Positions 1 to 9,544 of a DNA stretch of 64,000 nt are shown here, piece after piece. Each line of letters starts with the position of its first letter. Position 1 is the stretch's first letter. Source of the DNA: Anolis sagrei (taxonomy: Eukaryota > Chordata > Lepidosauria > Squamata > Anolidae); the NCBI RefSeq assembly GCF_037176765.1, contig NC_090025.1, forward strand, positions 900,052-964,051. Direction: 5' to 3'. The notes under the pieces were generated by a model. It ran no database searches. It had not been told where the DNA came from and was given only the letters and a program-made list of their open reading frames with translations. Both the position numbers and the translations under genes were made by a program.

Positions 1-296
1 ATGGATCTTTGTTGCCAGTCTGATGTCTCTACTCTTCACTCTTTGATCGAGACTGGACATTGCTCTCCTCCCAAGAAGGAAGCGTCTCCTGATTTCCTGG
101 CCACAGTCTGCGTCTGCACTCATCTTTGCACCTAGAAATACAAACCCTGTCACGGCCTCCACATTTTCTCCCTCTATTTCCCAGTTGTCAATCATTCTTG
201 TTGCCATAATCTTGGTTTTTTTGATGTTTAGCTGCAACCCGGCTTTTGCGCTTTCTTCTTTCACCTTGGTGAGAAGGCTCCTCAGCTCCTCCTTGC
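1..296 (-). mobile_element. BovB (RTE clade) LINE fragment
   Basis: Read on the minus strand this encodes the BovB stretch just after the reverse transcriptase YADD box: LLTKVKEESAKAGLQLNIKK, then IMATRMIDNWEIEGENVEAV and FVFLGAKMSADADC. The same text recurs at 38.8-39.0 kb in a longer copy. It runs off the window edge on its 3' side and stops abruptly at about 296, so it is a partial copy. BovB is a horizontally spread RTE-clade LINE common in squamates. Confidence 0.9.
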
Positions 297-307
297 TAAA
301 AACTAAA

Positions 308-480
308 ACACTGAAAATACTAAAATTAGGATGAGACAGGAATGGAGCAGATTGTTTGTGGGGGAGAAACTCACAAAGGAGTGGGGTCATAAATATGGAC
401 CTTCATACGGGTGGGAAGTTATACTCTGGGGACAAATAAACGTTGAGGGGGGTGCAACTGTGTATGATAATATGGCTACT
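308..480. repeat. Unclassified interspersed repeat, copy 1
   Basis: This stretch resembles 11420-11545 (ATAAAAGGAGCAGATT-like text, a purine-rich middle, then a GTACTCCTAGGACAAA-like end). Both copies lie directly beside a BovB fragment. I see no coding capacity and cannot assign a family. It could be an untranslated region of one of the LINEs here. Confidence 0.4.
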
Positions 481-487
481 CTCCAAA

Positions 488-705
488 AGCGCATTGGAAA
501 ACCCAGGTTTTGAGATCCCTCTCGAAAGTTTCTAAGGTGGGGGCCTTCCTAATCTCACCAGGCAATGAGTTCCAGAGTTGGGGGGGCACAGAGGAGAAGG
601 CTCTCCTCCTTGTGCTTACAAGAAGAGCCTGTGATAATAGCAAGGGCAAAAGGAGAGCCTCCCCCGAGGATCTAAGAGCTCAGGCTGCTTCATGGAGAGA
701 GATCC
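488..705 (-). mobile_element. L2-clade LINE, C-terminal ORF2 fragment
   Basis: The minus strand encodes a degenerate L2 tail. Recognisable pieces are LRSSGEALL, RRAFSSVPPQLWNSLPGEI and a final LKTWVFQCAF. These match the better preserved L2 copies at 6.4-7.3 and 40.4-40.9 kb. The copy lacks the polymerase core and is truncated on both sides. Confidence 0.75.
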
Positions 706-1090
706 GGTCATGAAGGTAGGCAGGTCCCAAACCACCTACCTTCGTGAGAGCTCTTCCAAGGAGAACCTGAGTATGACACTGTGTGCAACACTGTTTTTGT
801 TCCCGGGTAGGCCTGTCAGTTTTAGTTCGTTAATTCGTTATTTCGTAATTTATTCGTTATTTTTACCATATCCGACGCGATTTCAAAACATATTTTCAAA
901 CCCGGAAGGGTTTAAAAATATCGAAACAGCAGCCCCATTTTTTTTACGAGCTTCAGCTCGTCTCGTTAATGGGATGGAGGCTGCTGTGCTGCTGGTGCCT
1001 GGGAGCCAATCCGGCGCTCCCAAGCACCCCAGCAGTAAATGGGGCGGGCGGCGCGAAGGGGCGGCGCGAGCAACACAGCTGGGAGGAGGA

Positions 1091-1260
1091 GGAGGGCGCA
1101 GCAGCCGGAGCCGATCGGATGGCGCGCGCGCTCCTGCGCCCTCCTCCTCCTCCTCCTCCTCCTCCTCCTCCTGGCACTTCCTGCAACACAGCTGGGAGGA
1201 GGAGGAGGAGGGCGCAGGAGCGCGCGCGCCATCCGATCGGCTCCGGCTGCTGCGCCCTCC
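1091..1260. repeat. GC-rich inverted repeat, arms about 57 bp
   Basis: The arms 1091-1147 and 1204-1260 are reverse complements with no mismatch that I can see. They carry the GCCGGAGCCGATCGGATGG motif and its complement. The roughly 56-bp spacer holds a CCT run and CACTTCCTGCAACACAGC. The block lies inside the hAT element and could form a cruciform or a stable RNA hairpin. Nothing in it looks like a gene. Confidence 0.85.
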
Positions 1261-1650
1261 TCTCTCTCTCTTCGCTTGGCTGCAACGACCTTCTCCTGTT
1301 TCTGTCAATCATCTGCCCCGCCGGCCAATCACATCTCCCTCCCTTTCGCACGCGCCCTTCTCCCCTGCCTTCGCCTTGACCATCAGTTTCCCTCCCCACA
1401 CACGCCTCAACCTGCCAACCAAGCTTCACAGACCAAGCAAGTATTCAAATACGTATTTTTTTTGAGGAAGAAAGTATGTCCCTTCAGGCTTTCCGTAGGT
1501 GAAGCAGGGAAAGGGATGCTTTCTTTGCTCACGCCGTCGAGCAGTAAAGATGGCGGCGCCCAGGAGAGCAAAGTGATAGCGTTCTGGAGGGGGATCTTTT
1601 GGCCAAGCAGGTAGGTGGCTCCTCATAGTTACTCAGGCTATTTATTATTT

Positions 1651-1830
1651 AGGCCTGTTTGATCAAGAAAAAATTTGTTTCTAAAATGTTTTGTAAATAT
1701 TTACGAAATTTCGTAAATAACAAAACATTTTTTTGGAAAGTTTTGTAAATATTTTAAATATCGAAACAAAAAAACACCCCAATTACAAATCGATTTTAGA
1801 AACAAATTTTTTCTTGATCAAACAGGCCTA
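1651..1830. repeat. Nested 180-bp palindromic MITE sharing the hAT right end
   Basis: It begins TAGGCCTGTTTGATCAAG and ends with the exact reverse complement, with long A/T-rich arms (AAAAAATTTGTTTCTAAAA and complement). It shares its right terminus with the 807-1830 element. Either it is a smaller sibling inserted at that end, or the outer element captured a terminal duplication. Confidence 0.6.
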
Positions 1831-1939
1831 TTCCCGGGTTATCAATGCCATTTCCTTATTGGTTCTATCATAAAAACATGGGAAAAGTTGATGAAACTGC
1901 AAAAACATTGCTTTTGCAGAAAATACATCCTCCTATAGC

Positions 1940-2526
1940 CAGGGGCGGCTCGTCCATTATGCGAAGTAAGCGGTCGCAGAACACTTTTTTTGCCAGGGGT
2001 GCAGAGGCGCCTCTGTAAATGCCCCACGACCGCCACTTGAGGAGGCGCGCCCCCTCGGCTCACAACAGCCCTCGCAGTCTGGGGGGAGCCTCGGCTTTCT
2101 TGCCTGGCTGCCGGGCGATCCTCTTCCCAAAGGGGCCGGGCCCTTGAGCCTCGCCTCGCCCCTCTCGTTCCTGCTCCACCCGGCCACCGGGTGCGCGAGC
2201 AGAGCTGGCGCTCAATCGTTCTCCACGTTCGATCCCTTCCCCATGACCGGCTCCCTTTCCTGATCCCCCGGCGCTCCACCCGCCTCCTCTCCTCTCCCCA
2301 ATCCGCGGGTGGGCCAAGGGACGGAGCCGCTGCGCCTGGCCTGCTTCGGGTCCGGAGGCGTGTCTGAAGACCGCAGCGTGCGCACCAAAAGTCGCCTCTT
2401 CTCCTGACTTTCTCTTCAGCCATTGGGACCAAGAGAGAGAGAGAGAGAGCCCCTCCGGCTGGAGGTATCTCCCACCTCCGCTCCCTCCTTTGTTTTTGCG
2501 CCTACCTTCAGGAATGGTGGGCATCT

Positions 2527-2557
<31 letters not shown>

Positions 2558-2855
2558 GGTCCCAATGGCTGAGGAGAAGGTCAGGAGAAGAGGTGACTTT
2601 TGGTCTTCAGGCACGCCTCCGGACCCAAAGCGGGCCAGGCAATGGAGCAAGTGCGGCCAGTGTAGTTACTGGGATGTATAGTTCACCTACAATCAAAGAG
2701 CATTCTGAACTCCACCAATGATGGAATTCCACCAAATAGGGCACACAGAACTCCCACGACAAACAGAAAATATATATCAATGATTGGTTGGGGGGGGGGG
2801 GAGGGTGCCAAAGTACTGTTTGCTTACCTTTGAAAATTACCTAGGGCCGCCTCTG
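1940..2855. mobile_element. hAT-type element, CAGGGGCGGC termini
   Basis: The left end CAGGGGCGGC and right end GCCGCCTCTG are near-perfect terminal inverted repeats. They are flanked by the 8-bp duplication CCTATAGC (1932-1939 and 2856-2863), as expected for hAT. No transposase is visible. The interior contains a GC-rich block and a large inverted repeat centred near 2495, with arms at about 2335-2450 and 2545-2640 ending in GA/CT runs. The last 180 bp recur at 33.59-33.77 kb, so this is a multi-copy family. Confidence 0.75.
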
Positions 2856-3190
2856 CCTATAGCACATTTTGCTCTAGATTTTCAGCGAATATCTTGTAGA
2901 GTTTCAACTGGTTTGACCTAGTTTCTGCCACAAAAGCAAACTTTCTGGGCTATAACAACTACTGCACAATCAAACAGGAAATAATACTTTCAAATTTAGA
3001 GGAGAACATTTTTAAAAAAATTTCAATCTCCACTTTTATTGAAACACAACCAAACGGATGCACTTTGATCAAGTTCTACCGTGTACAAGACTTTTGCCGC
3101 CCAGGCCTTCCAGAGTGATCTTTCTTCTAGAGAACTAAATGGGGAAGATCCTGTGTGAATAATCCCTTCACTTTGGAACAGATTCCTTCA
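2856..3190. other. Unassigned AT-rich sequence (pre-insertion host repeat)
   Basis: This sequence is continuous with 1839-1939 once the hAT element is removed. It contains no gene, RNA or repeat that I can name. It may be an old unclassified repeat or unique DNA. Confidence 0.4.
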
Positions 3191-3800
3191 GTAGCCCCAC
3201 ACCACTGGAGAAATTACACTGCTTAGCCAGTATTGCACCACCTGACATCCGCCGGGAAGTAGCAGCCAAGAGTGAAAGGACCAAGGCAGAGACATCTCCA
3301 GCTCATCCCCTGTTTGGGTATCAACCAGCACATCAACGACTTAAATCAAGACATAGTTTTCTTAGATCTACAGAGACACTCGCTGGAACACCCCAGCAAG
3401 CGAAAGTCCAAAAGTGGCAGGCCCAAACCCAGAACCTCAATCCGTGGGTGATACCAAATGAGAGACTCCCCCCTGGGCACTCAGAAGACTGGGAAACTTG
3501 GAAGGTGCTGAACAGACTGCGCTCTGGCACCACGAGATGCAAAGCCAACCTCAAGAAATGGGGCCACAAAGTGGAGTCCACAACATGCGAGTGCGGAGAA
3601 GAGCAAACCACTGACCACCTGCTGTAATGCACCCTGAGCCCTGCCACATGCACCATGGAGGACCTCCTTGCAGCAACACCAGAGGCACTCCCAGTGGCCA
3701 GATACTGCTCAAAGGACATTTAACCAACTACCAAATTTGCAAAATCTGTGTGTTTTTTTTCCTTTTTCTTTTTAATCTGTGTGTTTGTTTTGCTCTGTTA
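3190..3800 (+). mobile_element. Jockey-like LINE, C-terminal fragment (copy 1)
   Basis: The plus strand encodes the tail of a non-LTR reverse transcriptase: PPDIRREVAAKSERTKAE, HPLFGYQPAHQRLKSRHSF, NLKKWGHKVESTTCECGEEQ and TTDHLL. The CxC...H...C pattern resembles the zinc-knuckle tail of jockey/I-superclade LINEs. Sister copies lie at 12.66-13.4 kb (plus) and 60.5-61.4 kb (minus). A TAA interrupts the last Cys/His motif and the polymerase core is absent. The clade assignment is inferred from motif style only. Confidence 0.7.
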
Positions 3801-3812
3801 GAATTGTAATAC

Positions 3813-4325
3813 AATGGTTGCTGATGACACAAGTAGCGCAACACCAAGCACTCTACTGCTCCTTGGCAAAGAACACCTGGGCTTGATGGCATCACCACCT
3901 GGTTGCCAGCCAGCTGGGCACACTTCACCATGCTGGTCTGTGAACTGGAAGGCTTGTCCCAGGCGCAATGCCTCATCCACGGAACGCCCCACAGGGAGGT
4001 CACTGATGGTGATCTGCCGAACAATGTCGTTAGCGTCAGTTTTGAGCAGGCCTCTCTATGCAATGCCCTCACCCTCCTTCAGCACACCAAAGTTCTTGCA
4101 GATGTTGTGGCTGACATCAGACACAAGTGGGATGTTTGTGGAACCCAGCCCTCCATCTTTTCTACATCCAGGCAAGTTGAGAGTCAACAGAGGCAGAAGG
4201 AACCTCACAATTGATCTTGTGGAACTCCTCAATTTGGTCGCTGAAAGCTATAATCTCCATAGGGCACACAAAGATGAAGTCCAACGGATAGGGAAAAAAC
4301 CTACGTTTTCCTTTGTAGACTGACA
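3813..4325 (-). pseudogene. PRDX1: Processed pseudogene of a 2-Cys peroxiredoxin (PRDX1-like)
   Basis: The minus strand gives [20 protein letters not shown], then [19 protein letters not shown] and [11 protein letters not shown], followed by a TAG. Other frames continue with [13 protein letters not shown], then GEGIA, a stop, RGLL, then [20 protein letters not shown] and [17 protein letters not shown]. These are the peroxidatic-Cys (FVCP) and resolving-Cys (GEVCPAGW) regions of typical 2-Cys peroxiredoxins, which reduce peroxides in the cytosol. The coding parts are contiguous without introns, so it is a retrocopy. It lacks the N-terminus and holds at least two in-frame stops and one frameshift, with a degraded C-terminus. 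PRDX1 fits best; PRDX2 or PRDX4 cannot be excluded. Confidence 0.88.
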
Positions 4326-5150
4326 TAGAATCATAGAATCATAGAATCCAAGAGCTGGAAGAGACCTCCTGGGCCATCATCCACTCCAACCCCATTCTGC
4401 CAAGAAGCAGGAATATTGTCGAAGAGTTTCATGGCTGGAATCACTAGGTTCTTGTGGGATTTCTCGGGCTATAGAGCCATGTTCTAGAGGCATTTCTCCT
4501 GACGTTTCGCCTGCATCTATGGCAAGCATCCTCAGAGGTATGAGGATGCTTGCCATAGATGCAGGCGAAACGTCAGGAGAAATGCCTCTAGAACATGGCT
4601 CTATAGCCCGAAAAAACCCACAAGAACCTAGCAGGAATATTGCATTCAAATCAACCCTGACAGATGGCCATCCAGCCTCTGTTTAAAAGCTTTCAAAGAA
4701 GGAGCCTCCACCACACACCCTCCGGGGCAGAAAGTTCCACTGCTGAACGGCTCTCACAGTCAGGAAGTTCTTCCTCATGTTCAGATGGAACCTCCTTTCT
4801 TGGAGTTTGAAGCCATTCCTCCATTGCGTCCTAGTCTCCAGGGAAGCAGAAAGGAAGCTTGCCTCCTCCTCCTCCCTGTGGCTTCCTCTCACATATTTAC
4901 ACATGGCTCTCATCATATCTCCTCTCAGCCTTCTCTTCTTCAGGCTAAACATGCCCAGCTCCTTAAGCCGCTCCTCATAGGGCTTGTTCTCCAGACCCTG
5001 GATCATTTGAGTCGCCCTCCTCTGGACACATTCCAGCTTAGAGTCAATATCTCTCTTGAATTGTGGTGCCCAGAATTGGACACAATATTCCAGATGCGGT
5101 CTAACCAAAGCAGAATAGAGCATGGGGAGCATGGCTTCCTTAGATCTTTA
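4326..5150 (-). mobile_element. CR1 LINE, 3' part, interrupted by a PLE
   Basis: The left edge carries the CR1 3' octamer repeat (ATAGAATC, reverse complement of GATTCTAT). The minus strand then encodes [59 protein letters not shown] and [21 protein letters not shown] 212-bp palindromic PLE is inserted at 4419-4630. The copy is 5'-truncated at about 5150, as most CR1 copies are. Confidence 0.93.
4419..4630. mobile_element. Minimal palindromic Penelope-like element with 12-bp TSD
   Basis: The insert consists only of two inverted copies of the PLE terminal segment. The TTCTTGTGGG...GCATCCTCA arm meets its reverse complement around a 6-bp spacer (GAGGTA, near 4540). The target duplication GCAGGAATATTG flanks it (4407-4418 and 4631-4642) inside CR1 sequence. 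No coding sequence remains. Each arm carries the hammerhead-like core described in the findings. Confidence 0.9.
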
Positions 5151-5239
5151 ATTCCTTGATGGCTCCATCCGCCACTGCTGTGGCCTGAAAGTCTGGAACT
5201 GACTTCCCAATCTGGACATTCCTGGTAGGCATTTCCTTG

Positions 5240-5242
5240 CTC

Positions 5243-5292
<50 letters not shown>

Positions 5293-5360
5293 TATTTGTA
5301 CCCCGCTACCACCATCTCCCCAAGGGACTTGTTGCGGCTTACATGAGCCCCTGGCTCCTC
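5240..5360 (-). repeat. (TAA)n microsatellite and L2-type 3' tail
   Basis: About fifteen TAA/ATA units (5244-5288) precede TTTATTTGTACCCCGCTACC and CATCTCCCCAAGGGACTTG. This is the reverse complement of the conserved 3' end of the local L2-type LINEs, whose tails are short simple repeats. Similar tails are at 10.4, 10.93, 25.09 and 63.48 kb. Confidence 0.7.
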
Positions 5361-5600
5361 TTGATGCAGGACAACATCCCATTGGCTTTTTTTTGCCGCC
5401 GCATCACATTCCTGGCTCATGTTTAACTTCCCCCCCACGAGGACTCTAAGATCTCTTTCACACGTCCTGCTCTTGAGCCAGGCCTCGAGAGCCTGCCCAA
5501 GTGGAGTCTCTTGCATTTGTCCCTGTTGAACTTCATTTTGTTAGTTTTGGCCCATCATCTCTCTAGTCTGTCAAGATCGTTTTGAAAATGACAATTCAAG
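5361..5600 (-). mobile_element. CR1 LINE fragment, upstream ORF2 part
   Basis: The minus strand matches the CR1 segment with SRTCERDLRVLVGGKLNMSQ and ECDAAAKKSQWDVVLHQEEP, plus the upstream primer-like text that becomes CAAATGCAAGA. It is the piece immediately 5' of the 4326-5150 copy, separated from it by the L2 tail. It may be the same original insertion, split. Confidence 0.75.
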
Positions 5601-6060
5601 GTTGGCTGGCAGAAAAGCCAATCAGCAGGTGGGACGTCCCTGGGAAGGGATCTCTTTGGTCAAGACAAAGTCCAAGACGTGGCCATGAGCCTTGGATTAG
5701 CTCAATTGTTTAGTTCCATACTTAACAAAGGTGTGAGGCTGGGCTATCCATAAAGAGGTTTCCAAATGTGCCTGCTCTAGGCCTCTGTTTCTGTGATCAG
5801 CAATCTCTCAGCCTCAAGTGGGGTCATGGGATTAGACAAATATTCTCTGGCTTATCTGGTCTGGCACGGGAAACGGTCTCTCTCTGCATATACATATACA
5901 ATGGATTAGGATGATTTATCTGGTTGGGAAACAGCCAGAGGGATTTGCCCAACCTTCCTGCTCAGGAAATCTCTCAGCGAGGTTACAAAGCGGTGGAATG
6001 TCTCTGGGCTACGTCTTGCTATATTTCATAAGGAAGTGTATACATTTTATATAAAAGAAA
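5600..6060 (-). mobile_element. LTR-like retroelement fossil (inverted relative of 8.09-9.1 kb)
   Basis: Read in reverse this block matches the plus-strand block at 8.09-9.13 kb, with shared segments around the AGGCTGAGAGATTG motif and the CTCACACCTTTG motif. Copy 2 carries promoter-like and polyadenylation signals, so I read both as LTRs of one endogenous retrovirus-like family. No coding part is attached. It is an old, diverged fragment. Confidence 0.5.
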
Positions 6061-6117
6061 GAGACACAGTATCCGGAAAGATGCAAATTGGGCAGGAAGT
6101 CCGGAAAATAGATACAC

Positions 6118-6118
6118 T

Positions 6119-6149
<31 letters not shown>

Positions 6150-7345
6150 TTTGGGGTTCTTTTACCCCGCCCTTCTCACCCCGAAGGGGACCCAGGGCGG
6201 CTTACACAGTAAAGACACGATTAGATGCCTGCATCACAACAATCCTCACAAATTACAATAAATTCACAATTACCAACAGCTTCATGCATTATTCCAATAA
6301 AATCAATAAAATCAATAAAATCAATACAAACCTACTTCCTCCCTTACATTATCAGTGTTTGCTGTCTCATAGATCTGCTTTTAATACCAATTCGTCAATC
6401 CTGCTGGTCTTAATTGCCTGGTTGCCCAAAGGCCTGGCCCCATAACCAAGTCTTCACCCTCCTCCTGAAGGAGAGGAGGGATGGTGATGCTCTGATTTCC
6501 CCAGGGAGTGAGTTCCACAGGCGAGGGGCCACCACTGAGAAAGCCCTGCTCCTCGTCCCCACCACCCTCACTTGTGAGAGTGGTGGGGTCGAGAGCAGGG
6601 CCTCCCCAGATGATCTCAAACTCCGAGGTGGGACGTAGCGGGAGATACATTCGGACAGATACACTGGACCGGAACCGTACAGGGTTTTATAGGTCAAGAC
6701 CAGCACCTTGAATTGTGCTCGGAACTGAACCGGCAGCCAGTGGAGCTGGCATAGCAGGGGGGTGGTGTGCTCCCTGTATGACGCCCCAGTGAGCAATCTG
6801 GCTGCCGCTCGCTGGACTAGTTGAAGTTTCCGAACAGTCTTCAAGGGCAACCCCACGTAGAGAGCGTTGCAGTAGTCTATTCGGGATGTAACAAGAGCGT
6901 GGACCACCGTGGCCAGATCAGACTTCCCAAGGTACGGGCGCAACTGGTGCACAAGTTTCAATTGTGCAAAAGCTCCCCTGACCACCGCCAAGACCTGGGG
7001 TTCCAGGCTCAGCGATGAGTCCAGGATCCCTCCCAAGCTGCGAACCTGCGTCTTCAGGGGGAGTGTCACCCCATCCAGTACAGGCTGTAACCCTATGCCC
7101 TGTTCGGCCTTACGACTGACCAGTAGGACCTCTGTCTTGTCTGGATTCAATTTCAATTTGTTAGCTCTCATCCAGTCCGACACAGCAGCCAAGCACCGAT
7201 TCAAGGTCTGGACAGCCTCCTTGGTGACAGGTGAGAAGGAGTGACAGATCTGGACATCATTTATTAAAGAGTGAAATGATAAAGTCTTTGCAGGAGAGAA
7301 GTTGCCGCTGTTCCGCTCCTGATCTCCACTGCTTTGAAGTAGCAA
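6118..7345 (-). mobile_element. L2-clade LINE, 5'-truncated, with an open 311-codon C-terminal frame
   Basis: A TTTA tail and the conserved 3' end (CCCCGCCCTTCTCACCCCG) sit at the left. The minus strand then has one uninterrupted frame. It begins just after the polymerase active site (LNRCLAAVSDWMRANKLKLN, PDKTEVLLVSRKAE), continues with VTSRIDYCNALYVGLPLKT and RAAARLLTGASYREHT, then ISRYVPPRSLRSSGEALL, and ends RLWNSLPGEIRAS...VKTWLWGQAFG. The polymerase core and endonuclease are absent through 5' truncation. The open frame suggests a fairly young insertion. Confidence 0.9.
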
Positions 7346-8089
7346 AAGTTTGGGGAAAAGAAATTATTGTGGTGCCCTTGGTGAACTATAGATTTTTTGA
7401 GGGTGGTCACTATGGCTCGACAACAGAAAGAGGTTTGCAGAGAGAAGTGCAAGCAAAGATGGCAAAGAGGTCCATCAGCAGGGATGCAACTGAGCCACTT
7501 GGGTAAATCTCAGTGGGCAAATCTCTCCCCCGAAAAGCCTCCCAGAGTCCAGCAAAGGCCTCTTCCAGCTCTGAGTGGGGAAACTGGGCAAAGCTTCTGA
7601 TGGATGCCCCTCTCTTCCTGTCCATCACTTCCACCAGAACTGGCTGGGGCTGACTTGGATGGTCTCCAATGCTGATGTTGCCGAAACTCACAAGGAAGGA
7701 ACAAAAGAGCATCGGGCTCCCATCTCCAAGTCACAGAGAGGGAGACGGGGACCGGAGAGCCGGCCCAGTTCCTCCTCATGGTGAAGTCCCTTCCTCCTGA
7801 TGAAATGGGGAGAAGATCTGGAGGAAAGGAAAGCACTGGACCCATAAACCACAAGGGGACAATGTGCGGATGGGGAATCCCCCAGAGATCAACTTCTGCT
7901 CGTCAGATTTCCTTCACTTTTATGTCTGTGTCCTTGCAAAGCATTATTAACTGGTGGTATCAAGACTGGGGTGGGATTGTGTGGCTACATCCACACTCTA
8001 GAAATGGTGCACCATGGAACCACTTTCTTTGCCCTGGCTATGGAACCCTGGGAGTTGTAGTACTACACAATAACCCTGCTAAGGTATTT
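7346..8089. other. No gene recognised
   Basis: Open frames occur on both strands (for example minus-strand SFGNISIGDHPSQPQPVLVE around 7.6 kb), but none has a family signature I know, and none has a clear start or splice context. The CTGGGAGTTGTAGTACTACA text near 8050 resembles MITE tails seen elsewhere. This is either unique intergenic DNA or an old repeat. Confidence 0.35.
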
Positions 8090-8158
8090 CCGTGAGAACA
8101 AGAAGGTTGGGTAAATCCCTCTGGCTATTTCCCAAGCCAGGTAATCTTCAAGTCCTAT

Positions 8159-8159
<1 letters not shown>

Positions 8160-8193
<34 letters not shown>

Positions 8194-8341
8194 TCATATA
8201 CAATGGATTAGGATGGATTGTGTGTATGTATATGTGTATGTGTATATAAATATACAATGGATTGTGTGTATGTATATGTGTATGTGTATATATATATATA
8301 TATATACACATACACATATACATACACACACACACACACAC
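8160..8341. repeat. Compound (TG)n/(TA)n/(CA)n microsatellite
   Basis: TG runs, GTATATGTGTATG units, TATA runs and CA runs follow one another, with a duplicated ATACAATGGATT segment. The peptide frames here are pure repeat artefacts. The flanking CA repeat continues at 8838 after the MITE. Confidence 0.95.
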
Positions 8342-8837
8342 TAGGCTTGGGTAACAACGGAAAAATTTGTTTCTAAACTCGTTTCGTTTTTAGGGGTCCA
8401 TTGCATTTCGTTTTTTTAAAGAATTCCGAAATTTTCCTTTTAAAAATTTCGAAATTTACGAAATTTCGTATAATTACGAATCGATTCGTTAATGGCGGAC
8501 GTGATTGCGCAATATGCTAAAAAAAACCTCCAAATGGGACAGGGGGAACTTCTGAAGCTTCCCTCTCCCTCTGTGGTTGACTGTTGGTGTGATAAAACAC
8601 ACAACAACTATAAAACTTGCACCAGACATGCGAAAATAATTACGAAATAATTAAGAAATAATTTCGAAATAATTTCGAAATAATAACAAAATAATTACGA
8701 AATAAATTGAAAAAATTGTTTCGAATCTAATTTACTCCTCACACTATTCCTGCATGGCTCAATATTGGATCGTAAGCTAATTTAAATACGAATTAATAAC
8801 GAATTACGAAATTAACGAATGAAACCGCCCAAGCCTA
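8342..8837. mobile_element. hAT-type MITE (TAGGCTTGGG family), 496 bp
   Basis: The termini are TAGGCTTGGG and CCCAAGCCTA, with ACACACAC on both sides. That duplication is uninformative alone because it lies in a CA repeat, but sister copies at 14119 and 37073 have unique 8-bp duplications. The interior is AT-rich with repeated TTCGTAA/TTACGAA motifs and no coding capacity. Confidence 0.8.
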
Positions 8838-9544
8838 ACACACACACACACACACATACATACACACACATACAGAGACAGGTAATTTCCTGTGTCAGCC
8901 CAGATAAGTCCAGAATTGTCCATCTAGCTAAATGATGATCTTGAGGCTGAGAGATTGTTGGCTGTGGAAACGGAAACTCAGAGTGCATACGTTTATTGAC
9001 AGACCAACCCTTGATTGCTCAGGATCATCCCCATTTGTTCTAGGGTCCTCACACCTTTGTCTGAGAAAGCTTCTATCTTCATCAATATGGAACTGGACAG
9101 TTGAGCTAATCAAAGGTTCATTATAATTTCTTTAATATTGTCTTTGCAAATTATGCTTGCTCCCTGGGGGCATCCCACCATCTGATCGGTTCTTCAGCTG
9201 GCCCGTCCCTAGCTGTCAGTTCCCCGCGAAAGAGAATCCTCACCTGGACGCACCAATGTCAGCAGATCTCCCAGCCAATTAGGGCACGGATCCAGACCAG
9301 GCCCTCTTTTGACCAATCAGGGGAGGGAGCAGGAGTTTTGAATAGCTATCAAACTTTACAAGATGTTGTGCTTTCTCTGTATGTCTGTGTTTGTACATTT
9401 TGAAGCATCTGCTTGTACTTGCATCCCTTTTGCCAGATTGAATAAACCTCTGTGACTTGTCTTCAACCTGATGACTGCTTCTCTGTCTTGGCCCATTTGG
9501 TTTAGCTTATGCTTGCCGGGCACAGGTCCTTTTATCCACAATCT

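Larger units (their letters stand above)
807..1830. mobile_element. hAT-type non-autonomous element with 8-bp TSD
   Basis: The ends are TAGGCCTGTCAG on the left and CAAACAGGCCTA on the right, flanked by an exact 8-bp duplication TTCCCGGG (799-806 and 1831-1838). An 8-bp target duplication with TAG...CTA ends fits hAT transposons. The interior shows no transposase. It holds AT-rich flanks with repeated TTCGTAA motifs around a very GC-rich centre (about 960-1400) containing a long palindrome. It is related at its ends to the elements at 8342, 14119 and 37073, but its centre differs. Long frames through the centre are shadows of CCT and GGA runs. Confidence 0.75.
8090..9540 (+). mobile_element. 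LTR-like retroelement fossil with internal insertions
   Basis: The block 8090-8160 plus 8846-9540 is one unit once the microsatellite and hAT MITE are removed. It ends in a CCAAT-like box (GACCAATCAGG, about 9330) and a polyadenylation signal AATAAA (9440), the usual order in a retroviral-type LTR. No internal coding region is attached, so it is probably a solo LTR. Its inverted relative is at 5.6-6.06 kb. Confidence 0.55.

Noticed and set aside
883-1614. Long overlapping open frames on both strands rich in Ser, Arg, Gly, Pro
   Set aside because: They are translations of CCT/GGA runs and the GC-rich palindrome inside a hAT element. Openness in several frames at once is a composition effect.
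7231-7854. Possible host exon on either strand (for example SFGNISIGDHPSQPQPVLVE)
   Set aside because: Open frames overlap on both strands, I recognise no domain, and there are no convincing splice sites.
8063-8344. Frames with repeated Cys-Val or Tyr-Ile-His
   Set aside because: Pure dinucleotide microsatellite.
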